Source: Cryptomeria japonica
Taxonomy: Eukaryota > Streptophyta > Pinopsida > Cupressales > Cupressaceae
Assembly: GCF_030272615.1 (NCBI RefSeq)
Contig: NC_081412.1
Coordinates: 548,420,488 to 548,484,487, forward strand
DNA: 64,000 nucleotides
Reading direction: 5' to 3'
Notes under the pieces: generated by a model
Told to the model about the DNA's origin: nothing
Database searches by the model: none
Seen by the model: only the letters and a program-made list of their open reading frames with translations
Shown here: in pieces, positions 21,007-32,399 of the stretch
Numbering within the stretch: position 1 is the stretch's first letter
Layout of the letters: every line of letters begins with the position of its first letter
Position numbers and translations under genes: made by a program

Positions 21007-22966
21007 TAAAACCAAGTCTTTTTTCTCCAATCCTTGGAGGAAATTCATAAACATTGGAGAACCTTTAGAATCATCTCTAAAAACTTTGCTTGCCAACAAA
21101 TTGATTGTTTTACCAGAAGCAAGAAATTATGAACCATTAGTCAAGCCCAATTGGTGGAATGACAATCATTTTTGCAATTATCATCAGAATAAAGGACACC
21201 TAACAAATGATTGTCAAAGATTGAAACACCTTATTCAAGATCTAATCGATAATGGAACCATCACAGTGGATAGCCATAAGATAAATGAATCACACTTGGC
21301 TTTCAAAACTCCACTTCCGAATTATGACAAAGGTGAATCATCCCAATTAAAAGATGACAAAGGAAAAGCCAAAGAGAGTTACACTAATACATATGATGAT
21401 GTGGTAAATGTGATCATTGTTAAAGATAATTCATCTTCAGAATGAATCAATGTTATCATGAGAAGCAAAGCAAAAGTTACCTTTCCAAGTATAGCAAAAG
21501 ACCCAACATCCACTTCACAACAATACAATATAGTAGAGCAATTACAAAGAATACCTACTCAAATATCAATTTTGTAACTTCTCAAGGTTTCACCTATGCA
21601 TAAGGAAATTTTGGAGAAAGCTTTAGTGGAAACAACAGTTTCAAAAGATTTGGATGTGGATCAGCGCCAAAACATGGTAGGACACCTTGTAGCTCCTCAT
21701 TGTTTATTATTTTCTGAAAATGATGACGCATCCTTGTAACATCCTCACAATGCTCCCTTACATGTTGAAGTCTCCATTAATAAAGCTCATGTCAAGCGTG
21801 TGCTCATAGATGGAGGAGCTGGCTTAAACATTTGTGCATTAAGTTTGATAAAAGATTTGGGATATTCAGAAAATGCAGTAGACTCGAAAAAGAAAATAAC
21901 CATCAAGGCTTATGATGAAGCAAAACATTCTTCTAAAGGAACTGTTATACTACCAATAAGAATAGGACCTGTGGAAAGGGATACATTGTGTCAGGTTTTA
22001 GATTTGAACCTCTCTTACAACATTCTTCTAGGAAGACCATGGATTCACAAGATGCAAGCAGTTCCTTCTACATATCATCAATGTGTAAAATTTCCTCATG
22101 AAAGAAAAGAGATCACTATAATTACAGATTCCAGTCAATACTGCAATAATTTGAAGCCAATACAAGATACAAGAGTTCCACATAATAAAGAATTAATATA
22201 TCCTACTAAAGAAATTCAAGCACGGTTATGGGAAAATTTTGAAGAAAAGATCAAGTTAAATGATGAAGGAATGGGAAAGTATTCTTTGAATAATTTTCCA
22301 CTTTCCCCTAAGTCATATGGAAAGCCTACAGATATTCAATCAATGCCATTAGAAAGATCAAAACATATGTTTAAAGGAATATTTGTTAGTGCTGGAACTC
22401 TTGAAGAGGAAAATGAAGACAAAGACATTCTTGGTTGGTTGTACAAGGATGAAGATAAAACTATAGCAACAACAGAAGAAGTCAATATTCCCATAAAACA
22501 ATATGGCAAAGGATATGAAATCATGGAAAAAATGGGATATGAAGGAAAAGGACCAATTGGTAAGCAACATCAAGGTATTTCAGAACCTATTTTTCTGCAC
22601 TCACAATCCACAGAAGATAAATCTGAGCTGGGATATCTAAAATCCAATCAAATACGACATAATCATCAACGACACAAATGGAAGAAGAAATCAGTTTCTA
22701 AAGAAGAAAATTGGCAAGAAAAGCTACATCAAGTGGCCGAAATAATAACCAATAAACAAAAGAAGCAAGAAGAACATGAAAAGAAAGAAGAGGAGATTAC
22801 CATCAAAGGTGAAGAAAACTCTTGTCAACAAAATCTGAAAATACAAAAAAATGCAAAATCTGAACAAGATATTCCAGTAGTAGTAAAAATAGAGATGTCA
22901 GAAATCAGAGAACTTTTTGCACCATACAACATTCCAGTATGGTATAGTGGAGTAATCTTAGATTAG
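21007..22966 (+). pseudogene. Gypsy-C gag C-terminus, retropepsin and G-patch
   Basis: One frame with stops at about 21443, 21577 and 21737. First comes a zinc knuckle of the CX2HX4HX4C type, CNYHQNKGHLTNDC (about 21174-21215). Then the protease, RVLIDGGAGLNICALSL, with the catalytic Asp at 21809-21811; the active-site triad reads DGG rather than DSG or DTG. ILLGRPWIH (about 22021-22047) is the second conserved protease block. A G-patch follows at about 22500-22590, GYEIMEKMGYEGKGPIGK. Protease cuts the polyprotein; G-patches bind RNA or helicases and also follow protease in some retroviruses. The frame is shared with RT downstream, so gag-pol was one polyprotein. Confidence 0.87.
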
Positions 22967-24019
22967 GATTCAGAGATAGATTCCAATGAGTATGAATGGG
23001 ATCTCGATGTCTTATCTACTACATCAAGTAAGGAACACAATGAAGACCAAGCAGCTATCATGAAAGAAGACTTGCCTATTGCAAAACAAAAGATGAAGTT
23101 AGAAAGAAGGCAAGAGAAACTTAGAATTTTGAGAAAAGAGGCGTATGCAAAAAGAAAAGGAAATGACAAAGACAAAGAAGTAATTCCACAAGAAGCACAA
23201 ACAAAGATAGATCAAGCATCCAGAAATACAAGATTTTCATCAAAAGAGGAACAAGATGTATCCCGATATGGCAAAACCATAAAAGAATTAAGAGATAGTC
23301 AAGTTGGATTGACTATTAGTCCAGAAGAAGTTGAGTTTGAAAGGAGACAAAATCTAGCAAAAGAATCCTCTTTATCATATACAGAAGTATGTCAACTCCA
23401 AAATGCAAATGAGGTCAATCAAGAAGGAATTTATAGTATTAAAGATGTGTGTGCCGATATAATCCATTCATTTAAGGGACAAACGTCAGTTGAAGAACCA
23501 CTTGAGTGTGAACTACAAAATGCTCATATTGATTTTGTTAATACTAATTCGGAAATGCTTGAGAAAGACAATTCTCAAAAACATTTAATCTATGATAGTA
23601 CCTATTCTATGCCAAATTATGATCATTATGTCATGAATGTTGAAACACCTAATGATGACAGTGATTATGATTTACCCCTTCTTCATTCTGAACTAATTGA
23701 TTGGGATAATTTAGACAACCCTGAACTGAATGTCTTTTCCAATGATCATGACTTAGCTGTGTACCTTAATGTTCTTGAACCCATCCATCCTAAGATATCT
23801 TCCATTGCAGAATCAAGTGATGTTTCTCATAGTCAGGAGAATGCCAAACTTTCCAGTCGCAAAAGAAAAATAAAACAAGGAAATAGACCTATTGTTGAAA
23901 ACCATTTCATGGCAACATTAGATCAATCAAAAGAGAAAACAAAGGACGTATTTGATGGTGAAAACCTCCTTGAGGTGCCAGAAGATGGAAAGTTTGACAT
24001 TCTTCCTACATATTTTTAA
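22967..24019 (+). CDS. Gypsy-C linker between protease/G-patch and RT
   Basis: After a TAG at 22964-22966 the same frame stays open to 24019. It begins with a highly charged helical part (KQKMKLERRQEKLRILRKEA, 23085-23145) and continues as an acidic region with SDYDLPLLHSELIDWD (about 23660-23705). The same DLIDWEEPEH-type block is found in Gypsy-A (about 58680), so this spacer is a conserved part of the polyprotein in the group. Function unknown. Confidence 0.75.
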   Translation, partial: DSEIDSNEYEWDLDVLSTTSSKEHNEDQAAIMKEDLPIAKQKMKLERRQEKLRILRKEAYAKRKGNDKDKEVIPQEAQTKIDQASRNTRFSSKEEQDVSRYGKTIKELRDSQVGLTISPEEVEFERRQNLAKESSLSYTEVCQLQNANEVNQEGIYSIKDVCADIIHSFKGQTSVEEPLECELQNAHIDFVNTNSEMLEKDNSQKHLIYDSTYSMPNYDHYVMNVETPNDDSDYDLPLLHSELIDWDNLDNPELNVFSNDHDLAVYLNVLEPIHPKISSIAESSDVSHSQENAKLSSRKRKIKQGNRPIVENHFMATLDQSKEKTKDVFDGENLLEVPEDGKFDILPTYF

Positions 24020-24963
24020 GAAGGAACTTCTATCCTAATAGAACCAACAAAAGTAGTAAACATTGATACATCAAAGGATCCTAAAATACTTCATTATGCT
24101 GCCTCATTATCAGAAACTGAGAGGAAAGAATACATGGAATTCTTTAAGAAAAGGCTAATAAATTTTTCTTGGTCCTATGTAGATATGCCAGGACTTAATC
24201 CAGATCTTATTATGCATCATCTTAGTGTGGATTTAGTAGCAAAATCCGTTAAGCAGAAGCTGAGAAAGATGCATCCGCACATTGCTCTTCTTGTAAAAAT
24301 TGAGTTGAAGAAACTATTAGAAGTGGGTTTCATAAGACCAGTTGCTTATCCAGAATGGGTTTCAAGTATTGTACCAGTGTCAAAGCTAGATAAAAGCATA
24401 AGAGTCTGTACAGATTTTAGAGATCTGAATAAAGCATGTCCAAAAGATGATTTCCTGCTACCAAACATTGATATCATAGTGGACTTATCAGCAGGACATG
24501 AGATGTTTTCATTAATGGACGGCTTCTCAAGATGTAATCAAATAAGATCACACCTGAAGATCAAGAGAAGACAACTTTCACCTATGCATGGGGAACATAT
24601 TGCTGGAATGTTATGCCATTTGGGCTTAAGAATGCAAGAGCAACTTATCAAAGGGTTGTGACAACAAATTTCGATGATATGATGCATACATTTATGGAAG
24701 ACTATGTCGATGACATACTTGCAAAATCTCTTACAAGACAAGAACACTTGAACATTTTAAGCAAGATTTTTGACAGGTTGGAAAGATATCAATTGAGATT
24801 AAATCCAAAGAAATGTGCATTTGGGGTAACCTTTGGAAAGCTCTTTGGGTACATTATATCAGCTCGTGGCATTGAAGTAGATCTTGAAAAAGTCAAAGCT
24901 ATCATGGAGATGGAGTCACCTAAGAACATAAGTCAATTGCGATCTTTACAAGGAAGATTGTAA
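24020..24963 (+). pseudogene. Gypsy-C reverse transcriptase
   Basis: Copies genomic RNA to DNA. Blocks in order: INFSWSYVDMPGLNPDLIMHH, LKKLLEVGFIRPVAYPEWVS, CTDFRDLNKACPKDDF (24406-24453), VDLSAGHEMFSLMDGFS, MPFGLKNARATYQR, and the catalytic YVDD at 24703-24714. A one-base deletion at about 24546-24550 moves the reading to the next frame; the remainder to 24963 and all of RNase H and integrase then share that new frame. A TAA at 24961 ends the thumb region. The catalytic box is intact but the frame is not. Confidence 0.92.
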
Positions 24964-25956
24964 TCAATCAGGAGATTTGTTTCTTAGTTGGCCGATAGAT
25001 ACCTTCCATTTACCCATCTTCTACATAAAAATGTTTCATTCAAATGGGATCTAAAATATGAAGAATCTTTTTTGCAAATAAAAGAATGTCTTATGAGTCC
25101 TCCAGTACTGATATCACCAACCAAAGGAAAACCATTGTTACTCTATGTCTCAGCAAAAAGTGTATCATTAGGCACTCTCTTAGCTCAATATGATGATGCA
25201 GGAAAAGAAAGAGTAGTTTATTATATAAGTAGAACACTTGTTGGCTATGAATTAAATTATTCCTTAATTGTAAAGACGTGTCTAGTAGTTGTATTTGCAA
25301 CTCAGAAGTTGCAACATTATATGTTGATTTATTCTGTGAAACTAATAGCAAAGATAGATCCCCTCAAATATTTGTTGAGCAAGTCAACATTGACAAGAAG
25401 ACTAGAAAAATGGGTTACGATACTGAGTGAATTTGATATAGAGTATGTTGACCGGAAATCTATCAAGGGACAAGTCATCGCTGATCAATTGGCTGATGCA
25501 CCTTTACAAAATAACATGCCTTTGCACATCGAATTTCCTGATGCAGACATCTTGATAGTAAGTACAAACTTTTGGGAATTGTACTTTGATGGTTCTTATA
25601 CACAATATGGATCAGGCACAGGAATCTTTTTCATCACACCTCAAGGACACACAATTCCAAAAGTGTATAGACTGCGATTTCCATGCACCAATAATACTGT
25701 AGAGTATGAAGCATTGGCTATAGGGCTTAAAATGGCCATTGAATGGAATGTCAAAGAACTACATGTCTATGGTGATTCACAACTTATCATCAACCAAATA
25801 AATGATGAATATCAAACAAAGGATGATAAGATTATGCCATACAAACAGGTGGTAGAGAAATTTAAAGAACACTTTAAAGAAATAGCATTCACTCAGATTC
25901 CAAGAAATGAGAATAAAGTAGTAGATGCAATGGCTACAATAGCATCTCTCTTGTAA
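24964..25956 (+). pseudogene. Gypsy-C RNase H and second archaeal-type RNase H
   Basis: Open from 24988 to 25956. The first RNase H has LLLYVSAKSVSLGTLLAQYD, VVYYISRTLVGYELNYS and ILSEFDIEYVDRKSIKGQV (25135-25475). The second has LYFDGSYTQYGSGTGIFF (25578-25631), NNTVEYEALAIGLKMAIEW (E), HVYGDSQLIINQIN (D) and VVDAMA (D), the four acidic positions of an RNase HI fold. This dual arrangement is characteristic of Tat/Ogre elements. This segment is open for 322 codons; a TAG at 24986 and a TAA at 25954 bound it. Confidence 0.92.
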
Positions 25957-27324
25957 AATAAGGAGAATCAACAACGTTATGAATTTCTCATGGAAGATAT
26001 CTTAACCCCTACCATTCAATTCCAGCATACCTATCAAATTATCCATATATCAGGAACCAGTCAATCCTTATACGATCAAACTTATCAGTATTTAAAAGAT
26101 CATATCCTTCCTCTTGAATTATCTCGTAATCAAAGAAGACATTTTATCCGTCAGTCCTCTCTCTATACTATTATTGTTGATATCCTATATAGGCGTGGTA
26201 TAGATGGTACTTTGTTGAGATGTCTTGAAAAAGACAAATCTAAGAGAGTTCTTAATGACATTCATGCAGGTATTTGTGGGACACACTCAAGTGGTTTAAC
26301 ATTGGCTAAGAAAATTCTTTGTATGGGTTACTTTTGGCCTACTATGGAAAGAGATTCATTCACATATGCTAGAAAATGTAGACAATGTCACATCCATGGG
26401 AATCTCATTCATGCACTAGCACAAGAGTTATATCCTATGATAGGATCATGGCCATTTTCACAATGGGGCCTTGATTTGGTAGGAAAGATCAATCCCTCAT
26501 CTTATAATGGACATAAGTTTATTCTGATTGCTACTAAATATTTTACTAAATGGATTGAAGCAGTGCCTTTAATAACAGTGATGGGAAAACAAATATCATC
26601 ACTCATTTTGAATTATATAATCTGTCGCTATGGAGTTCCTATGACCATTATCACTGATAATGGAAGACCATTCAAAAATCAAGATGTGAAAGAGCTATGT
26701 GAACAGTTTCATATCCAACATAGGTTCTCTACTCCATATTATCCACAAGGTAATGGTCAAGCTGAGGCATCAAACAAAACTATCTTGAAAATCTTGAAGA
26801 AGACAGTCAATGAAGCTAGAAAGGACTGGCACATTCAGCTAAATCTTGCTCTTTGGGCATACTGAACTAGCGTCCGCACTCCAACAGGGGCAACTCCATA
26901 TTGTTTTATCTATGGATCAAAATTCATATTACCTATAGAAGTAAAGATACCTTCTCTACGTGTATCCTTGCAAGGTCTTATCCCAGAAGAAGAACAATGA
27001 GTCTCTCAACTCCAGGAACTAAAATTGATTCAGGAACGTCACCAAAATGCAATAGAAGATTTGAAAGTATACCAAAAAATAATGGTAAGAAGCTATAACC
27101 ATAGAGCCAAGCCATTTATTTTCCAGATTGGAGAGATAGTTCTAAGGGAGAATCCAAGAAATCAGCAAGACTGGGAAAAGAAGGGAAAATTTGAACCAAA
27201 TTGGCTAGGACCTTTTGTCATAGTAGTAACATATGGATCAGGAGCATACAAGTTATCTACCCCTAAAGGTGATTGGTTTGATGAACCTATCAATTATATC
27301 CATCTCAAGAAATTCTATGCTTGA
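25957..27324 (+). pseudogene. Gypsy-C integrase
   Basis: Zinc-binding N-terminal domain: GICGTHSSG and CRQCHIHGN (about 26272-26402). The catalytic core has Asp 26473-26475 (WGLDLVGK), Asp 26656-26658 (ITDNGRPF) and Glu 26764-26766 (NGQAEASNK), with 35 residues between the last two (DD35E). The C-terminal domain has GKFEPNWLGPFVIVVTYGSG and ends LKKFYA at 27324. Two internal stops, 26863-26865 and 26998-27000, are TGA where the related frames suggest CGA, as expected from deamination of methylated CpG. No chromodomain is visible after it, as usual for Tat. Confidence 0.93.
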
Positions 27325-29110
27325 GATATAAAGTCCTAAAAAAATAAACAAAAAGCATATAAAATCCAAAAAATGCAATAAATTTAGATGGTGAAAACTT
27401 GGTAAACAGGCGCTATCTAAGAAGTAGGTTCCTCCATCTATGAGATCACTTTGCGCACCTATCTACTCCATCCTACTACATATATCGCTTACATCTATCT
27501 TAGCTTATCCATTCCATTATTCGCATCCATTGCTTTGAACCATCAGCAGAAATATGCAGCTTACCAACAATTATCAATCTTTGACATACTTGTCGTAGTC
27601 ACTATCTTAGATTTTATCAAAATCAATCATATCTGCATTTCTATTTTGCCATGGTTTGGATCTTGATCAATTCATATATTCATAATAATAATAAAAATTC
27701 CACTGGGGGCAAAATCCTAATTCCTTTTGCTAAGGTGATCTTTTGAATCTTTGAAAATCCCAAAACATTTGGAAAACTTAGAAAAAAAAAAAAAAACAAA
27801 ACACCTATGATTTTGAAATAGATAACGAGTAACAAAGCAATGAAAATCAAGGTGCTTAATCAACAACTGAATCGTGAAACTTAGGAAATGAAGAATCAAT
27901 CAACAAGTAATACGGGATTATCAAAGATCATTCATTAAGTTGATTATATCAGTTAATGACCATTAGAACATGTGAATGGCATGCAAGATTCAATGTTTAT
28001 ATCTTGATTTTATTGGTAATCATGTACTCTATGCAACTCAAGGATGTCCATGACTAGAGAAGCTATGATGAGGCATGATTATTTTCTTTGATTGTTGTCT
28101 GTGGTTTATCTCTTACTACGGTATGTACTTGTCTCAGGATATGATCGAAAAAAGATGAAGGAGGACGTTCCAAGGCATGCATGAAAGGGGATGATCCTGT
28201 TCTATTCTACAAGCAATACTCAGGTCAACTTGATCCATTATATCAAGTTTCTTGTATTAACTTGCTATATCAAAATATATGTAAGAAATACGCAGGTCAT
28301 CTTGAATCATTATGTCAAGTTGCTTGTATTTTTGTACAACATTTTAAAGCTCAATGATGAAATGAAGCATAGTTACAAAGATAGCATATGAAGAATGGTA
28401 GTATCATTTTTAGTTAGATCATTTCATTAGCTCATTATTCATCTGCATTATAAGCATTCATGGTCAGTTGCATTATAAGCATATCATTTCATTAACAGAT
28501 CAATGGTCATAAATAAAGATTGAGTATACTTCAACAAACAAAAACAATTTGCATTTGATCATTATAGGTGCATTCATCTTTAGAATCATTATCCATTTTT
28601 CATTTTAATCATTGCATTAGTTTGCATTCAAATTAAGTGCATTTCATTAATCATGTAGTGTGTCATCATTAGTATTTTGCATTATCATTAAAAGTTCATT
28701 AAAGATCATTTAGTTGCATCTTTGCACTTAGATTTATAAGCATTGCATATAAAATCAAAAACACTTCATGTAGATCATTTGCAGTTACACCAACATAAAT
28801 CAAAAAACAATTCAAATCAATCAGTCATTAGCATTTCCATATCAATCATTGCATTTTGCATCATTTACATATCAGTTAACTTAGTAATCATTTTCATTTG
28901 CATCCAATATCATCAAAATTGAAAATCAAACAAAAGCATTTATCATTGCATCAAAGCATATAAAGCATCATCATCAAATAGAATATCTGTATCCATATAA
29001 TCAGAGCATATAAAGCATCAACATCATATAGAGTCCATGTCTACATATAGATCATCATAAAATAATAAAAGTCCAAGTATACAATGATATCAAATAAACA
29101 ATACAAATGC
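27325..29110. other. Gypsy-C spacer between integrase and the antisense PMD gene
   Basis: Non-coding. It includes a poly-A run (27782-27796), a pair of 50 bp repeats (28208-28257 and 28281-28330), and a CATT/ATCATTTGCAT-rich low-complexity tract (about 28400-29100). It is colinear with 10144-12030 of Gypsy-B on the other strand. Confidence 0.7.
28208..28330. repeat. Two direct copies of a 50 bp unit in the Gypsy-C spacer
   Basis: Both units carry the core AGGTCAACTTGA...TATCAAGTT..CTTGTATT, offset by about 73 bases. They are inverse-orientation counterparts of the pair at 10971-11092. Confidence 0.75.
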
Positions 29111-31214
29111 TCCAAATCAAGTCAAGGATGTCCTATACCACTACCACCTGACTCTATCTGTCTTTGTGGCTATGGGTGAGAAGATCCCCCAGATGTCTAT
29201 CTCCCATGCTCACCACTCCTCTCAAGAGGTCCCATGACCCCACCACTGCTAGTGTCCATCAACATGGTGGTATGATAACTACTTTCTCTCTAGCTCTCTA
29301 CAACTACCTCCTCATATCATCGTCGTTAGTGGGAAGTCTCCTTCCCATCCTGAACTAGTGCTCTAATAGTGTCAGCTGAGAGAGTACATGATCCAATCTG
29401 CTAGATATGATCAAGAAGGCCTTGAGTATTCTGCTATCTCCTAATAGCTCTATCCCTCTCAGTCATAAGAGTCTACACCTGTGCTCGAAGCTAATCAATC
29501 TATGCTCTAAGACTATCAATGGTCTCCTTCTCCGGTGCATCTTGCTCTGGCATATCATGCTCTAGTGCATCCAGCTCTGGCAAACCTTGTTGTGGTGCAT
29601 GAACCTCAATCCCTTCCTCATCACCACTCTATCTAACTACTGGAATCTCTGTTTGAGTAGCTCTCACAATCCATCGTCTAATAAGGGGAACATGATCCTC
29701 TGGATCCTCATCATCTCCACCATGAGCTATGATATCCCTAGGGTCTGGCTGAATCTATCCAAAATCAATGCCTCTCTCGCAACCCCCATCCAGTCCAGTT
29801 ACCCTGCCTCCTCCTGTCAATGGCAACCCTCTCGGTAATCTCATGCCTACCTTACCATGCTCCCTCCCAATCTGTCCAACATCCCTCCCACCCATAGGAC
29901 GTGGTCTCCCAATCCTACCAATTGGTCCAAATGATCCTCCACGGACTCTCAATCGATCTCCCCTCCGTCCAAGTCTCCTACCACCACCACCTCCATCCCC
30001 ACCCTCATCTCTATCTTCCCCACCCTCCTGAGCAGCTTTGAGCTCTCATCTCCATCTCTGTCTCCTAAAAAATGGATCATTTGAATCATCATCCTCATCT
30101 CCTGAGTTGGGAGGAGGATCTGTTGGATCAGTAATACGAGGAAATGGATGAGCTAATATATACTAAGCATAATCTGTAGTAACCCCAGGATCAAGAATGT
30201 GTAATCTCATATCATAAGCCACTCTCGGAATAGCAAGAAACTCTGCGTGAGCAATTTCAAATGACAAATAAGGTCCCCAATCTCTTTTATCTCTGTACTT
30301 CCAAGCATATATCATCACACTAGTAGGCATATGCTGGATCATACCAAACTATCTCAGAATGCGACTAATCAACTGTCGCTCAACAATGTAAGGAGTCCGA
30401 CCAATGAGATATCTACTCTACATGATAAATGGTAAGGTCCATGCATCATCCATCCATGGCTCACAATCAACATATGGTCTCCAAGTAATGCTATCCAATG
30501 AATCAAGCACCCAATGCCAATACTCGATCTTACCCAACTTATGTTGAGTAAGGATACCTACATAAAAATATACATATGGTTGTCTCTCTCCATGAATTCT
30601 ATGTTGGATAGGTCGAGTAACAGAAATGTGCTCCCAACACCAGATCTGCAATAAAGTGCATCCTGTAGACAAACTAGCACTCTCATCATACATCCCTGGT
30701 GAAGATCATGATATAAATGTGCGAGCATACAAACACCCCAAGCATATCAAGTATGATGATGCATATTACTTAGGACAATCTCACCCCATCCAACAGAAAA
30801 ACCTCACAATCGCCCATTAGGACAAATAAATCCTCCAATCAAACCAGCAAGAATCGCAAGAAGAATCTCGTAATACATCACCATATCCTCCCATCAGATC
30901 TCTCCTCTACCAATGCTATCATCAGCAAACATGGCTCTGTAAGCCTTTGTCCCAATGCAATCCTGAAAATCATACTGCACTAACTCGCCAGTTATTGGGA
31001 TGTGCAGAATCCTATAGACATCCTCGAGCGTCACACTAATCTCACCCATGGGAAAGTGGAAAGTGTTATGCTCACTGTGCCATCTCTCAGCTAACACCAT
31101 TAACAATCCTCTATTATGCGTAATCTCAGGCATATACAACAAATGGCATAAACCACAAACATCTATATGTCTCACCTCTACCTATGTCATCTCTGGCACT
31201 AAATGTTGTACTAT
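29111..31214 (-). pseudogene. PMD (plant mobile domain) gene, antisense within Gypsy-C
   Basis: Readable for roughly 690 codons on the minus strand, opposite to pol. It starts about 31205 with VEVRHIDVCGLCHLLYMP and contains the PMD block RWHSEHNTFHFPMGEISVTL (about 31080-31020), followed by EDVYRILHIPITGEL. Then CTLLQIWCWEHISVTRPI, EYWHWVLDSLDS and WGPYLSFEIAHAEFL, a Gly/Arg-rich tract (about 30020-29800) and an acidic/coiled tail. One frameshift lies between 30894 and 30693; later stops share one frame. A TAG within the first codons comes from CAG. The protein layout is the same as at 8072-10143, so the gene was carried by the common ancestor. PMD is a DNA/RNA-linked domain of plants; its role in the element is unknown. 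Confidence 0.85.
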
Positions 31215-31264
31215 CGGTAATTTCTCCCAACACTGGAGAACATCAAGTTTCTCCTATTTATCAA

Positions 31265-31480
31265 GAGAATTCAATCAATCAATCAATCAACTATCAAATC
31301 TATCACATCAAATTGAAGAAACTTAAGCTATCAAATCATTTTAGAAACCTATCAATCAAGCAATCAATCAAGCAAATCAATCTATCAATCAACAATCAAG
31401 TGATCAATCTATCACTCAATCAATTTATCTATCCAACAATATCAAGCAATCGATCAAGTCCCTATTCACAGTCAATGCAC
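31265..31480. repeat. ATCA/TCAATC low-complexity repeat
   Basis: Degenerate (ATCA)n such as ATCAATCAATCAATCAATCA, in the position of the 5' untranslated region of the antisense PMD gene. Counterpart of 7796-8040. Confidence 0.8.
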
Positions 31481-31539
31481 ATCAAACATGTTAAATCTAA
31501 TCATCAACATGATTTTTAGCTTTTGCATTTATCAAAAAC

Positions 31540-31890
31540 ATCAATTTTAAGCATTAGCGATATCCTATTGAACAAAAGCGCTAAACTAATGCATTTGTGC
31601 TATCTTTTTGAGAAAATACACTAACTCTAAATGAAAATGCACTAAACTCAAGCATTTGTACTATCTTTTTGTGCAAACACGCTAAACCTACGAACATATG
31701 CGCAAAACAAAGCAAAGGTGCTAACTTTGGTTGCAAAAGTGCTAACAAACGAAACATTTGCACTATCCTATGTATATGCGCTAACATACTTAACATATGC
31801 ACTAACAAAAAGATCATTTGCGTTAATCTATGCAAATGCGCTAAACCTAACTGCATATGCGCTAAAACAAAATGCAAATGCACTAAATGC
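31540..31890 (-). repeat. TTAGCGC repeat array, Gypsy-C 3' end (antisense)
   Basis: Roughly fifteen degenerate units whose plus-strand core is GCAAATGCGCTAA(C), the reverse complement of the leader array core. Spacing is 20-30 bases. It lies between the antisense PMD gene and the 3' LTR. Cysteine-rich open frames reading across it are by-products of the repeat. Confidence 0.86.
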
Positions 31891-32383
31891 CAAAAACCGA
31901 AAAAAATTTTAAAAAATTTAAAAACGTGCCTAAAAACATGAAAATTTGCACGACAAATTGAAAACAAAGCTCGAGATAAGATACATACCAGATACCCATA
32001 CTCGGGAGGTCACTAATATCGCTGAACATGCTCAAATCGATGGTTCTCCATAGGAATCACCATTTCGCCACCTCACCAAGAATATTTTCTTCACAAGCAG
32101 AAAAGAATAACAATGAAATAAAAATTAACCTTGGTTAATTTTATATTATCTTTGGATGTGTAATTAATTCTATTCAATAGGGCAATTTAATTTTTTTTTT
32201 ACAAATGAATTTAATTGACTAAATTTTTTATCAAATATCATGAGATTAATCGTTCAAACCAGAGTTTTCAACAATTTCATGATCAATCTCCTGAGGGGGC
32301 ACACAATCAAGATTTTCAATCTCCATCAGGCGCATTATCGAGACTTGATTTAATCTTTGAAACAATGTTGTCTCGACATCATT
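31891..32383. other. Gypsy-C 3' non-coding segment
   Basis: Non-coding, colinear with 6941-7384 of Gypsy-B. No gene seen. Confidence 0.6.
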
Positions 32384-32399
32384 TCAAAGAGGGGCAAAA
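32384..32399 (+). other. Gypsy-C polypurine tract
   Basis: AAAGAGGGGCAAAA directly before the 3' LTR, the plus-strand primer site. Confidence 0.88.

Noticed and set aside
29768-30031. Proline-rich frame on the plus strand (and 9272-9535 minus)
   Set aside because: Complementary-strand shadow of the Gly/Arg-rich part of the antisense PMD gene.
31669-31941. Cysteine-rich repetitive open frames across the 3' repeat array
   Set aside because: They arise from translating the TTAGCGC repeat units and are not conserved in the Gypsy-B array.
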